This document shows, piece after piece, positions 1 to 8,662 of a stretch of 21,884 nucleotides of DNA. The notes beneath the pieces are model-generated. The model was not told where the DNA came from. It saw nothing but the letters and a program-made list of their open reading frames with translations, and did no database searches. Numbering within the stretch: the first letter of the stretch is position 1; the number at the start of each line of letters is the position of its first letter. Both the position numbers and the translations under genes were made by a program. Source of the DNA: Desulfuromonadaceae bacterium (GTDB taxonomy: Bacteria > Desulfobacterota > Desulfuromonadia > Desulfuromonadales > Geopsychrobacteraceae); contig JADGED010000011.1 of NCBI GenBank assembly GCA_016744555.1, positions 1 through 21,884 of the forward strand. Reading direction: 5' to 3'.

Positions 1-752
1 TCCTTATTGAGAACCATCGCATTAATTTGCATATCATGATTAACGCCTGACTTAGCGCGCCAAACCGTATCAAATGAGGCCGAACCATTTTTATGTATTT
101 CTAGGTATTGATGTTCAACTTCGGCGTACACTTCATCTGAAGGATACAACACTCTAGCCGGCTTTCCTTCGAGCTCAGCACTACTATAGCCACCAATATC
201 GCTAGTCTTACTATTTGACCACGCTATTTTGCGATCTATTATAAGGCCGATAGCTACTGGGGCAGATAGTAGTATCTTTTGTAACAATAAATCCTTGGTA
301 CGCACATCGTCTTGAGCATTGGCTAATCGCTGTGATTCTATCGCAACTAATTCCTGCAATTGCTCTCGGTAAAACTTGAGTTCTAGGTGAATATTAATTC
401 GGCACTTAATCAAATAAAAATCTGATACTTTATTGATATAATCGACCGCTCCTAGCTCTAGTCCCTTAATTTGTTCTTCGTCTGAAGATTGACCAGACAA
501 AAATATAACCGGTATATCTTTAGTTTTTTCTTCTGCCTTTAACAGTCGACAAACTTCGTGACCATCTAACCCTGGCATAGTCACATCAAGAAGAAAAAGA
601 TCTGGAGGGGAACACAAAGCCACTGCCAAGACAGTATTACTGTCGACAACGGTTTGTATCTCGTAGGTATCACCTAAAATGGCGGAGAAAGTTTTCAAGT
701 AAAGGTCATTATCATCGACAATGAGTAATTTAGGTTTTCGTGGGAATTCCAT
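1..752 (-). CDS. REC-PAS response regulator, 3' end cut by window edge
   Basis: My own reverse-strand translation from the ATG at 752 runs open to position 1 (250 codons), so the C-terminus lies outside. Residues about 8-120 are a CheY-like receiver: acidic pair D13/D14, phospho-acceptor D56 in FLLDVTMPG, switch Ser86, and Lys108 in the YINK motif. The proline that normally follows this lysine is Val109 here. A coiled linker follows, then a PAS-like sensor domain from about residue 155, with the GYSSAELEGKP signature. The output domain (kinase, GGDEF or other) is not visible. An AAGAGGT ribosome binding site lies about 10 nt before the ATG. The gene is 111 bp downstream of the hybrid kinase on the same strand, so it is the likely final receiver of a phosphorelay with that kinase; this pairing is inference. 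Confidence is high for REC and moderate for PAS. Confidence 0.85.
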   Translation of the reverse strand, partial: MEFPRKPKLLIVDDNDLYLKTFSAILGDTYEIQTVVDSNTVLAVALCSPPDLFLLDVTMPGLDGHEVCRLLKAEEKTKDIPVIFLSGQSSDEEQIKGLELGAVDYINKVSDFYLIKCRINIHLELKFYREQLQELVAIESQRLANAQDDVRTKDLLLQKILLSAPVAIGLIIDRKIAWSNSKTSDIGGYSSAELEGKPARVLYPSDEVYAEVEHQYLEIHKNGSASFDTVWRAKSGVNHDMQINAMVLNK

Positions 753-863
753 AGAAATGGTGACCTCTTAATAAGATTATGGCTTGCGTTAAACTAACAA
801 CCCCTACCAATCTTCTCAAACAAGACCAACACATTAAAACCTTTTCACTAAAATTCCAAGAAA

Positions 864-3719
864 TTAATCGATTTCGTTAATAATGCATGTAGAGATAGCT
901 TCGTTTAAAGCTTTTAAATCAAACGGCTTGGCGACAGCAGCAAGAAAGCCATACTCCTTATAATTTGCCATAATTGGATCGTTTGAGTATCCACTTGCTA
1001 CTATAATTTTCGCATTTGGATCAATTTTCAGCAGCTTTTCAGCAGCTTCGCGTCCACCCATTCCGCCAGGAATAGTCAGATCCATAATTACTAAATCGAC
1101 AGGAGTGCCGCGGTCTTGCAAGTCTTGATATCGGTTAATTGCTTGATCACCATCCAGAACAAGAAGAGCTTCATGACCAAGAGCTTCTAACTGTGATTTA
1201 GCCAAATCAAGCAACATCTCTTCATCATCCATGACCATAATACGTGCAGACTTTACCGCTCGAAAAATTTTCGGCTTTTCTTCAACTTTGCTAACACCAG
1301 ATAATAAAGCAGGCAAGTAGAGTGTAAAAGTAGTCCCTTTTCCGGGCACCGAGTCGACGGTAAGGTAACCATCATGCTTATTGACAATAGAATGGCAGAT
1401 TGCTAGGCCCAAACCACTACCATGCTGCTTAGTAGAAAAATAAGGATCAAATATTTTATCAATAATTTCACGCGGGATACCAACCCCAGAATCGTGAATT
1501 GAGATCCTAACAAAACTACCTTCTTGGACGCTTAGCAGGGACTCCGCAACAGGATCTTCAACATTAGCGCAGTCAATGTTAATCTTTCCACCTTCAGGCA
1601 TGGCATGATCGGCATTAATAATAATATTTTGTATCACCTGGCTAATCTGGCCAGAATCAGCTTCTACTTGCCAAAGATCTTTAGCGAAACTGTACTCGCA
1701 AAAAACTTTACTACCGGGCAAAACAAAATCGGCAGATTCTTTGACCAATTCTGGTAGCGAAGCCACCCCTTTAACAGGGTCTCCACCTTTAGAAAAGGTC
1801 AAGAGCTGACGAGTCAACTTAGTAGCTCGTTGAGTTGCCTTCTGCGCCTCTCGCAAACGCATAGCAACTTTACCCTCTTTTTCAGGGATGTGATGACAAG
1901 CAAGCTCAATATTACCGAGTATAGCAGTAAGAATATTGTTAAAATCGTGGGCAATACCACCGGCTAAAACGCCAACTGCCTCTAATTTACGCCCCTTAAG
2001 CAATTCTTCCTCAAGCCGATGTTCATTAGTTGTATCCCGAAAAACAATAACGACACCAATTATTTTACTTTCAGCATCTCTAATAGGAGAACCGCTGTCC
2101 GCAATAGATCTGATACTACCGTCTTTGGCAATCAAGGCGGTATGATTAGCAAGGCCAATTATTCGACCAAGATCAATAACCCTTTGCACCGGACTAGCAC
2201 AACGCTCGCCGGTTTTTTCATTGATAATGTTGAAAATTTCTTGAGAACCGTGCCCCTTTGCATCTTCATTTGACCAGCCAGTTAGGTTCTCTGCAACTCT
2301 ATTCAAAAATGTAACTCGGCCGTTTATATCAGTAGTAATAACGGCATCACCAATACTACGCAAAGTGACACTAAGCAGCTCTTTTTCTGCCTGTAGAGCC
2401 GCAGAGCTAAACTTGATATCACTAAGGTCTGTAACAAAGGCAAAAGATCCAATAATTTTATCGTCCTTATCAAAGAGTGTAGTTGCATTGAACAGGGTAG
2501 GTAAATTTGATCCATCTTTTGTCTGCAATTGGATTTCATAACTACGATGGATTGAATCGGGAACCTTTGCTAATTCTGCCAGAAAAATTTTACGATTATC
2601 TTCATCAGCAAAATCGAATGGACACTTCCCGATCATTTCACTTTGCTCATAACCAAGCATACGGCACAGAGATGCATTAATAACCGTTGTTTTCTGTTCA
2701 GTGTCAAGCAACCAAAACCCCTCAGATGTAGTTTCTAAAAGGTTACGATGCAGCTCTTCTGATGCATGCAAATCTGTGTCAATTCGTTGTAACTGGTCAA
2801 CCTGCTGCGCAAGGGTTTTATTTATCTCCTTAAGCTCCAGGGTCTTAATTGATACTTGTTTTCTAAACCACGCTAAAACAATTAACCCTAAAACTAGAAC
2901 TGCTCCAGCAACAGCCAATAACGGCATAATCCAAGCTGGAGTTTCAGCTGGTTGATCTTTTCCAAACCATTTTTCAAGGGAGCCGTAATACATGGACCCC
3001 TTGTCTGCCACAAGATGTCCTAAATGGTGATCAATGCTGCGCAGCAAAGACAAGCTTTCACCTCTAGGAGAGGCATAGCGAACTTCGATTGGATTAAAAA
3101 TCATCGGTGTTGCTTCAACTTGAAAATGGCGTGCATTCTGCAGTGCGTACATGCGATTAACAATGCCAACATCGATACTACCAGCTTCTACTTGCTCTAA
3201 TACGGCATCATAACTTTTAAAAATTTTGAGCTCGACCGGCTGACTAAACTTACCCATCAACTCAGTGAAAACTTTGGCATGAATATCTTTATCTAAAACA
3301 GCGACAGTTTTCCCTGACAAATCTAACAGTGAATCAATTTCAACTTGCGGGTTTCGATACAATCGCCCCCAATTAGTCAGCAAAGTTTGCTCAGAAAAAG
3401 CAAAGAGTTTTTGCCGCTCAGGGGAGACAGCAATGCCGACCTGAAGATCTATTTGCCCAGTAGCCAAACGTTCTAAACATTCTGGCCAAGAACCTGAGAC
3501 AAACTCTAATTGTAGATGTTCCTGCGCTGCAACATAACGGAGGATATCAATAGAAAAACCTTGGTACTTACCTTGAGCATCTCGATATACAAGGGGCTTG
3601 TTCTCATAAACGCCAACTTTAACCGGATGGGCAAAAGAAGTTCCAACGAAGATAAAAAACAGTAGGGAAAAAGCAGTACAGAAATGGAAACAAGGTCTAA
3701 GAAAATTCAGCAAAATCAA
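864..3719 (-). CDS. Hybrid sensor histidine kinase with periplasmic SBP_bac_3 sensor domain
   Basis: 951 aa inner-membrane sensor kinase. Residues 1-30 are a signal peptide or first membrane segment (possible cleavage after SFA). Residues about 32-253 form a periplasmic solute-binding protein family 3 domain like those of amino-acid ABC transporters and BvgS-type kinases. A membrane helix spans about 261-285, followed by a coiled segment. Two PAS domains lie at about 320-435 and 445-570. The kinase core has the H-box around His591 (GGIAHDFNN), N-box Asn702, G1 DSGVGIP (743-749) and G2 GSGLGLA (767-773). A C-terminal receiver has D831/D832, phospho-acceptor D880 and K931 in AKPF. The start is TTG at 3719, preceded at good spacing by a G-rich AAGGGGGG ribosome binding site; no ATG lies near the N-terminus. 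The sensed ligand is probably an amino acid or other small polar solute, but this cannot be read from sequence. It probably signals to the REC-PAS regulator downstream. Confidence 0.93.
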   Translation of the reverse strand: MILLNFLRPCFHFCTAFSLLFFIFVGTSFAHPVKVGVYENKPLVYRDAQGKYQGFSIDILRYVAAQEHLQLEFVSGSWPECLERLATGQIDLQVGIAVSPERQKLFAFSEQTLLTNWGRLYRNPQVEIDSLLDLSGKTVAVLDKDIHAKVFTELMGKFSQPVELKIFKSYDAVLEQVEAGSIDVGIVNRMYALQNARHFQVEATPMIFNPIEVRYASPRGESLSLLRSIDHHLGHLVADKGSMYYGSLEKWFGKDQPAETPAWIMPLLAVAGAVLVLGLIVLAWFRKQVSIKTLELKEINKTLAQQVDQLQRIDTDLHASEELHRNLLETTSEGFWLLDTEQKTTVINASLCRMLGYEQSEMIGKCPFDFADEDNRKIFLAELAKVPDSIHRSYEIQLQTKDGSNLPTLFNATTLFDKDDKIIGSFAFVTDLSDIKFSSAALQAEKELLSVTLRSIGDAVITTDINGRVTFLNRVAENLTGWSNEDAKGHGSQEIFNIINEKTGERCASPVQRVIDLGRIIGLANHTALIAKDGSIRSIADSGSPIRDAESKIIGVVIVFRDTTNEHRLEEELLKGRKLEAVGVLAGGIAHDFNNILTAILGNIELACHHIPEKEGKVAMRLREAQKATQRATKLTRQLLTFSKGGDPVKGVASLPELVKESADFVLPGSKVFCEYSFAKDLWQVEADSGQISQVIQNIIINADHAMPEGGKINIDCANVEDPVAESLLSVQEGSFVRISIHDSGVGIPREIIDKIFDPYFSTKQHGSGLGLAICHSIVNKHDGYLTVDSVPGKGTTFTLYLPALLSGVSKVEEKPKIFRAVKSARIMVMDDEEMLLDLAKSQLEALGHEALLVLDGDQAINRYQDLQDRGTPVDLVIMDLTIPGGMGGREAAEKLLKIDPNAKIIVASGYSNDPIMANYKEYGFLAAVAKPFDLKALNEAISTCIINEID

Positions 3720-3780
3720 AATGACACACCCCCCCTTAAGAAATTGTCAGTATCTAAATTTGGCCATTACAATATAGTTT

Positions 3781-3816
3781 CTCTGGGAAAAAAGATATTA
3801 TTTTAATTTCCCAGAG
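3781..3816. other. 10-bp perfect inverted repeat (hairpin) between the GH13-GT5 and kinase genes
   Basis: CTCTGGGAAA (3781-3790) is the exact reverse complement of TTTCCCAGAG (3807-3816), with a 16-nt AT-rich loop. It starts 41 nt past the stop of the GH13-GT5 gene on the same strand, so it could be that gene's terminator. The T-run is inside the loop/stem rather than after the stem, so it is not a textbook rho-independent site. It also lies upstream of the kinase gene and could be a protein-binding operator. Confidence 0.5.
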
Positions 3817-3856
3817 TTACTAACTACATATAATCACCATTTACCTAACTGTACAA

Positions 3857-6800
3857 TTAACGCTTCACTACTGACAATTGTTGATATAATTGCTGGTATT
3901 GCTCAGCGGAATTCTCCCAACTAAAATCCTGCTTCATTCCGCGTTTTACAATTGCTTGCCAACGCTTCCGTTGCGAATAAAGACTTAACCCTCGCTCAAT
4001 TGTTTGCAGTAATTGCTGTGCATCCAGATGATCAAAGACAAAACCATAGCCATACTTAGGATCTTCATTGACATCAATAACAGTATCGGCCAAACCACCG
4101 GTACGTCGCACTAACGGCAAAGCGCCATAGGTCAAAGCGATCATTTGAGTCAAGCCACAAGGCTCATAGGCACTGGGCACAAGGAGGATATCTGCGGCTG
4201 AATACAACCGGTGGGAGAATGGTTCATCAAAAGTTAAATTGATTGATACCTGCTCTGGATGTAATCCCTGCTGTTCCCGCCAAAACTGCATCTGCTGTTC
4301 GCTACCGGAACCAAGGAGGACAAACTGTACCTCTAAATCCAATAAATTTGGCCAAATTTCCGTAATTAAATTGATCCCTTTTTGCGGATCGAGACGACTT
4401 ACTACCGCAATTATTGGCTTGGTCACTGACTGCTCAAGCCCCAGCTCCTGTTGCAACGCCAGTTTGCAGCTGGCTTTCCCCCGTAGACTCTGAGCTGAAT
4501 AATTTGTCTGCAAATGGCAATCAGTAGCTGGATTCCACACCCGTTGATCGAGGCCATTAATGATGCCATAAAAATCTTCCCGCCGTTCCCGCAGCAAACC
4601 GTCAAAACCCTGCCCTTGCTCCGCACCCTGAACCTCTACAGAGTAAGTTTGCGAAACGGTGGTAAGCAAATCGGCGTGTTTGATGCCCCCCTTCAAAAAG
4701 GAGAGGCGCTCATAATACTCAAGAGAATCAGCATGTCCAAAAGAAGCAGGAAGCTCAAGTTGATCGAGTAAATTAAGGGGGAACATCCCTTGGTAGCCAA
4801 GATTATGGATCGTCAACAAAGTCTTGGTGGTGGCATAAAATTCATGCTGGGCATAGTCAGTATACAACAATGCTGGGATCAAACTAGCTTGCCAATCGTG
4901 AATATGAATCAGGTTTGGTTTAAAATTAATCCGTTGCGCAATCTCCAAAACTGCTCGGGCAAAGAAACCAAACCGCAGACCGTTATCATGATAATCACCA
5001 TTAGCAGTAGCATAAAGCTCATCCCGATCAAAAAACTCTGGTGTATCAACAAACAGATAAGGGACGCCATCATAGACTGCCTGCTTCAAACTCGCCCGAT
5101 AATCTGTCCCCTGCAAGTTGATGGCAACGCTACATTTAACTTTAGCGATAGGCAAATCGCCCTGTTCCACGCAGCGGTAAGCGGGGATAACAACCATCAC
5201 ATCATGCCCTAATAGCCGCAACGCTCGAGGCAATGAACCAGCGACGTCTGCAAGGCCACCAGACTTGGCGAACGGTGTAGCTTCGGAGGCAACAAACAAA
5301 ATCTTCAAGCCCCCCTTCCCTTTAACCGGAATAACATCTACGGCAGGAGGAGAAGGATCAAGTTGCTGCAAAAAGTCGTCGACTCGATATGCAGAGCGCT
5401 CTGCTTGTTTTCCCCGTTTTCCCAACTGCAGCAACAGAGCAATAGTTGCATCTCTTGAGCTCGTCAAACTACTCACTTCCGCCCTACTACTGACAAACAG
5501 TTGATACTGGAGCAAAACTTGACTGAATTGTTCAAATTCTAGCTGCCCAAACCAATCAATATCTTGATGATAGTTACATTTTAGCAGCTGGCGTAATTGG
5601 CGGTGATTGAAAAATCGATCGTAAAATTTAAAAACATCTTTCTTGCTAACCGGTGCACCACCCTGCAATAAGGTCGCAAGTTCTGAGAAAACTGTTTTGT
5701 CTAAATCTACCCACGGGAAAACCACCTGCACCACAATTTCAAGGAACTCATCATGGCTCATCCCCGCCAAATCAGCACCAGCATAAACCGTTTCAATTTG
5801 CTTACTTAGTACACCAATCAAACGTTTTGCCCGATCTGGGTTGCTAATCTGCAACAGTTGTTGCAACGGTTCCCACGTCGGCTCAATCAACAGCGCGGCA
5901 TGATCAAGGAACATATCCCGGCGACCACTATCACCATAGCAATTCCACAATTGCGCCCAACGCCCATCGGTGTCGGTAATAGCACTAAACTCGGTTAGTA
6001 CCCGATGGCAGTACGGTTGCAAGCTAAAGCTACCACCGTCACGCAATTGTTCGGCCGGCTGGATAAATTGCAAACCGCTACTAATATCGGTCATCAAGAC
6101 AAAATCGGCCGACAAATCGACATTACAGGCATCGGTACAACTACTGCCCCCCTTGTCGGCCATTGCTACCGGAGCACCGATTTTACCCGAAATTTGTTTG
6201 GTCGAATTATTACACAGCACCAAAACGCTACGCTCGGCTAGACTGTTACTGTAAGCAAAGATATCTTCTTCAACCCCGTAGGCAGAATTAAAATCGTACA
6301 GTTGAAATCGTTCAGCGCCACTAAACAATGCTCGCTTACGTAACAATGGAAATATCTGTTTTTCGTGCTGGGCTATCAATTGTTGGTCGGGCTGTTCCTG
6401 CCAGCGGGGAGTCAAATACTCCATCCCATATTTTTCGTGCAGCCCTTCCACCTGACCATGTCCAAACATGGGCAACCCCGGCATTGTGGCTAACAATGTA
6501 GCGACACAAAAATACTTGTCACTGTTGCCAAATTGTTCAATTGCCGGTTTTTCATCGGGATTACTCATAAAATTGACAAAGCGTTGCAAAATCGCTGGGT
6601 CAAACACCAAAATATTTTTCAGCGTCTGCCGATATTTGCCGTTATCTTCCTGCTTCAACATATTCATGAATGCACTATTGTAAACTCGGTGCATCCCCAG
6701 AGTGCGGACAAAGTATCCCTCCATCAACCAGAAGGCTTCGGCCACCAACAAGGTGTCTGGTGCTTCAACCCGAATTCGATCTACCAACTCACGCCAAAAC

Positions 6801-8479
6801 TCCAGCGGGAAATGGCGATTAAACTCGGCTTGACTCATGGCATGATCACTACGTGAAGGGACCCCAGCGCCACCACCAGGCAGCGGATACCAGAGGCGTT
6901 GAAAATGCTTCTTTGCCAACGTCATTGCGGCGTCAAAGCGGATAATCCGAAAGCGTTTGGCAACATCGATTATTAATCTGATCATCGCTTCTCGGACTTC
7001 AGGCATTAAGTAATTAAGCTGTGCCGTATCGTTCCAAGGCAAATGGGTACCATCGTTGCCATGATAGATATAACGAACTTCACCACTTTCACGCTGTTGA
7101 TAACGGCAAACTACCGCCGCTTCAGTGTGGTCGTAGTAGCCATCCTCTATTTGCATTGCATAAGCCGGATCTTCACTAAGATCGGCGCCATTAAAGCTAT
7201 ATCCGGGGTAAGGTGGATGGGGCAGCTGTACAAACCAGTCGGGGTGGTCACGCAATAGGGCCGACTCAATGCCGGTGTGGTTAGTAACTACGTCGCAAGC
7301 AAGGTCAAGCCCTCGGTGCCGACAACGCCCACGCAAGTTTTCAAGCGCCCAATCGCCACCCAAATCATCGGCAATACAGTAGTCATCAACAGCATAAGCA
7401 GATGCCGCAACTTGCACCTGTCCACTTTGCTCCTTTATCTTCAATGAAGCCTTGGATCTCTGCCAAACACCTATCAGCCACAGGCTGGTGAAGCCGTGTC
7501 TGACCAGTTCATCCAACTCAGCATCGGGGATTTGATCTAGAGTTTTAATCCACGTTTTATACTTTTGTGACAGTTGCTCCAACCAGACGTAAGTCGATTT
7601 TGCTACCAGAACAGTACGTGGCATCCAGTCGAGGTCGACGGTAAAATCGGCATATTCGGTATCCATGAATGCCGCCGGATCAAGGGGAGCCATATCTGGT
7701 TCCGCTGGAAAATCTGGTTGATAGCCCTCTTTTTCGTACTGATCAAAAGCGGTAGCAATCCGATCAAGCAATTCTACCGGCAGGATTTCACCCCAGAGTT
7801 GCCGCAGTAATTGTAATTGATCATACAATGTCGTTGCTACCTGCAAAGGTTCCAGCAAACGCTGCAACAGCGATTGAGGGCGCTGGGGAAAGCCATCATC
7901 CTGTTGCGGTAAAGCTTGGTCGATACGCTGTAACTGCTGCCGATATGCGGTTAGTTGCTGCAATTTCTCCTCTTCGGCAGAAAACAGCGCATGGGTAGAT
8001 TCTAGGGCAGGGTTTTGTCTTTGGGTATAGAGGAGAATAATTTCAACCAGTAACGCTTCAAACTGCTTACCGGTTTCCAAAGCAAGAAACATTTGCTCGG
8101 TATCGGTATGTTTCAGTTCAATCGGCACCGCTGGAAACGAGCTGACAAACTGCTGATAAACCGCCTCTAAACCAGACGCTTCAACCTCGGTAGCGGCCAC
8201 AACCAATCGATCCCTAAAGACCTGACATTCACGTCTACGGAAAAACTCGACCGTAATCTGCCGCAATACCTGATTTAAAGTCGCCAACATTTCCAATTCA
8301 GCCGCAGTGAGAGCTTTTGGAGAAAACTGGCGCAGATGGTCGGCTAAGAGATGTCGAAAAAAAGTAGCTTTAGGCAATGGTTTTTGCTGGAACTGTCGAC
8401 TTAATTCCACCGCATCCCAAACTTTACGACCGCAAGGGACACCTAAGGGGTAATATTTTTTAGCAAAACTCTTAGACAT
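3857..8479 (-). CDS. Fusion protein: GH13 alpha-amylase-type domain plus GT5 glycogen synthase
   Basis: 1540 aa from the ATG at 8479; a TTG three codons earlier (8488) is the alternative. Residue numbers here count from the TTG. Residues 1-290 are helical, Gln-rich and unassigned. About 290-830 is a GH13 domain: region I DVVTNHTG (399-406), region II RFDAAMTL with nucleophile D519, region III LVAEAFW with acid/base E584, region IV SNPDEK with D645. Thus all three catalytic acids are present, but the usual His of NHD in region IV is Pro. About 840-1060 is an unassigned helical linker. About 1061-1543 is a full-length GT5 ADP-glucose (or UDP-glucose) glycogen synthase: KSGGLADV (Lys1075), HDW (His1197), NGLDQRVWNP, SRLDPQKG (Arg1365, Lys1370) and the EPCGLTQ loop with Glu1442. 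No signal peptide, so cytoplasmic. The GT5 half should extend alpha-1,4-glucan. The GH13 half could trim, transglycosylate or supply primers (inference). No other glycogen gene is in the window. I do not recall a characterised protein with this architecture. Confidence 0.93.
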   Translation of the reverse strand: MSKSFAKKYYPLGVPCGRKVWDAVELSRQFQQKPLPKATFFRHLLADHLRQFSPKALTAAELEMLATLNQVLRQITVEFFRRRECQVFRDRLVVAATEVEASGLEAVYQQFVSSFPAVPIELKHTDTEQMFLALETGKQFEALLVEIILLYTQRQNPALESTHALFSAEEEKLQQLTAYRQQLQRIDQALPQQDDGFPQRPQSLLQRLLEPLQVATTLYDQLQLLRQLWGEILPVELLDRIATAFDQYEKEGYQPDFPAEPDMAPLDPAAFMDTEYADFTVDLDWMPRTVLVAKSTYVWLEQLSQKYKTWIKTLDQIPDAELDELVRHGFTSLWLIGVWQRSKASLKIKEQSGQVQVAASAYAVDDYCIADDLGGDWALENLRGRCRHRGLDLACDVVTNHTGIESALLRDHPDWFVQLPHPPYPGYSFNGADLSEDPAYAMQIEDGYYDHTEAAVVCRYQQRESGEVRYIYHGNDGTHLPWNDTAQLNYLMPEVREAMIRLIIDVAKRFRIIRFDAAMTLAKKHFQRLWYPLPGGGAGVPSRSDHAMSQAEFNRHFPLEFWRELVDRIRVEAPDTLLVAEAFWLMEGYFVRTLGMHRVYNSAFMNMLKQEDNGKYRQTLKNILVFDPAILQRFVNFMSNPDEKPAIEQFGNSDKYFCVATLLATMPGLPMFGHGQVEGLHEKYGMEYLTPRWQEQPDQQLIAQHEKQIFPLLRKRALFSGAERFQLYDFNSAYGVEEDIFAYSNSLAERSVLVLCNNSTKQISGKIGAPVAMADKGGSSCTDACNVDLSADFVLMTDISSGLQFIQPAEQLRDGGSFSLQPYCHRVLTEFSAITDTDGRWAQLWNCYGDSGRRDMFLDHAALLIEPTWEPLQQLLQISNPDRAKRLIGVLSKQIETVYAGADLAGMSHDEFLEIVVQVVFPWVDLDKTVFSELATLLQGGAPVSKKDVFKFYDRFFNHRQLRQLLKCNYHQDIDWFGQLEFEQFSQVLLQYQLFVSSRAEVSSLTSSRDATIALLLQLGKRGKQAERSAYRVDDFLQQLDPSPPAVDVIPVKGKGGLKILFVASEATPFAKSGGLADVAGSLPRALRLLGHDVMVVIPAYRCVEQGDLPIAKVKCSVAINLQGTDYRASLKQAVYDGVPYLFVDTPEFFDRDELYATANGDYHDNGLRFGFFARAVLEIAQRINFKPNLIHIHDWQASLIPALLYTDYAQHEFYATTKTLLTIHNLGYQGMFPLNLLDQLELPASFGHADSLEYYERLSFLKGGIKHADLLTTVSQTYSVEVQGAEQGQGFDGLLRERREDFYGIINGLDQRVWNPATDCHLQTNYSAQSLRGKASCKLALQQELGLEQSVTKPIIAVVSRLDPQKGINLITEIWPNLLDLEVQFVLLGSGSEQQMQFWREQQGLHPEQVSINLTFDEPFSHRLYSAADILLVPSAYEPCGLTQMIALTYGALPLVRRTGGLADTVIDVNEDPKYGYGFVFDHLDAQQLLQTIERGLSLYSQRKRWQAIVKRGMKQDFSWENSAEQYQQLYQQLSVVKR

Positions 8480-8599
8480 AATTATCAACCATAATAGATA
8501 GGTAGGTTACAAAATCACACAACTTGGAACCTCACAATTATAACCTTAATTCTACAGATGGATAGCTATTTTTTCTCGATAGGGACCGGAGCAGTTAAT

Positions 8600-8662
8600 A
8601 TGCACCTTGCCCTGCTGCGCCACAACTGGCATAGTTCCCCCCATGCGAACAAAAGCCTTTAA
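8600..8662 (+). CDS. Possible 20-aa leader ORF overlapping the start of the radical SAM gene
   Basis: An ATG at 8600 follows a GGAG motif (8588-8591) at ideal 8-nt spacing and opens a 20-codon frame ending TAA at 8660-8662. This frame is out of phase with, and spans, the ATG at 8643 that best starts the radical SAM protein, which itself has no ribosome binding site. It may serve translational coupling, or the GGAG may serve the in-frame TTG at 8607. No recognisable product. Weak support. Confidence 0.25.
   Translation: MHLALLRHNWHSSPHANKSL

Noticed and set aside
4790..5212. 140-codon plus-strand frame inside the glycogen synthase domain
   Set aside because: Antisense shadow of conserved GT5 sequence; composition and lack of family similarity argue against coding.
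8607..8642. N-terminal extension of the radical SAM protein from TTG
   Set aside because: The extra residues (MPCCATTGIVPP) do not fit family N-termini, and spacing to GGAG is too long (15 nt). Kept only as an alternative.
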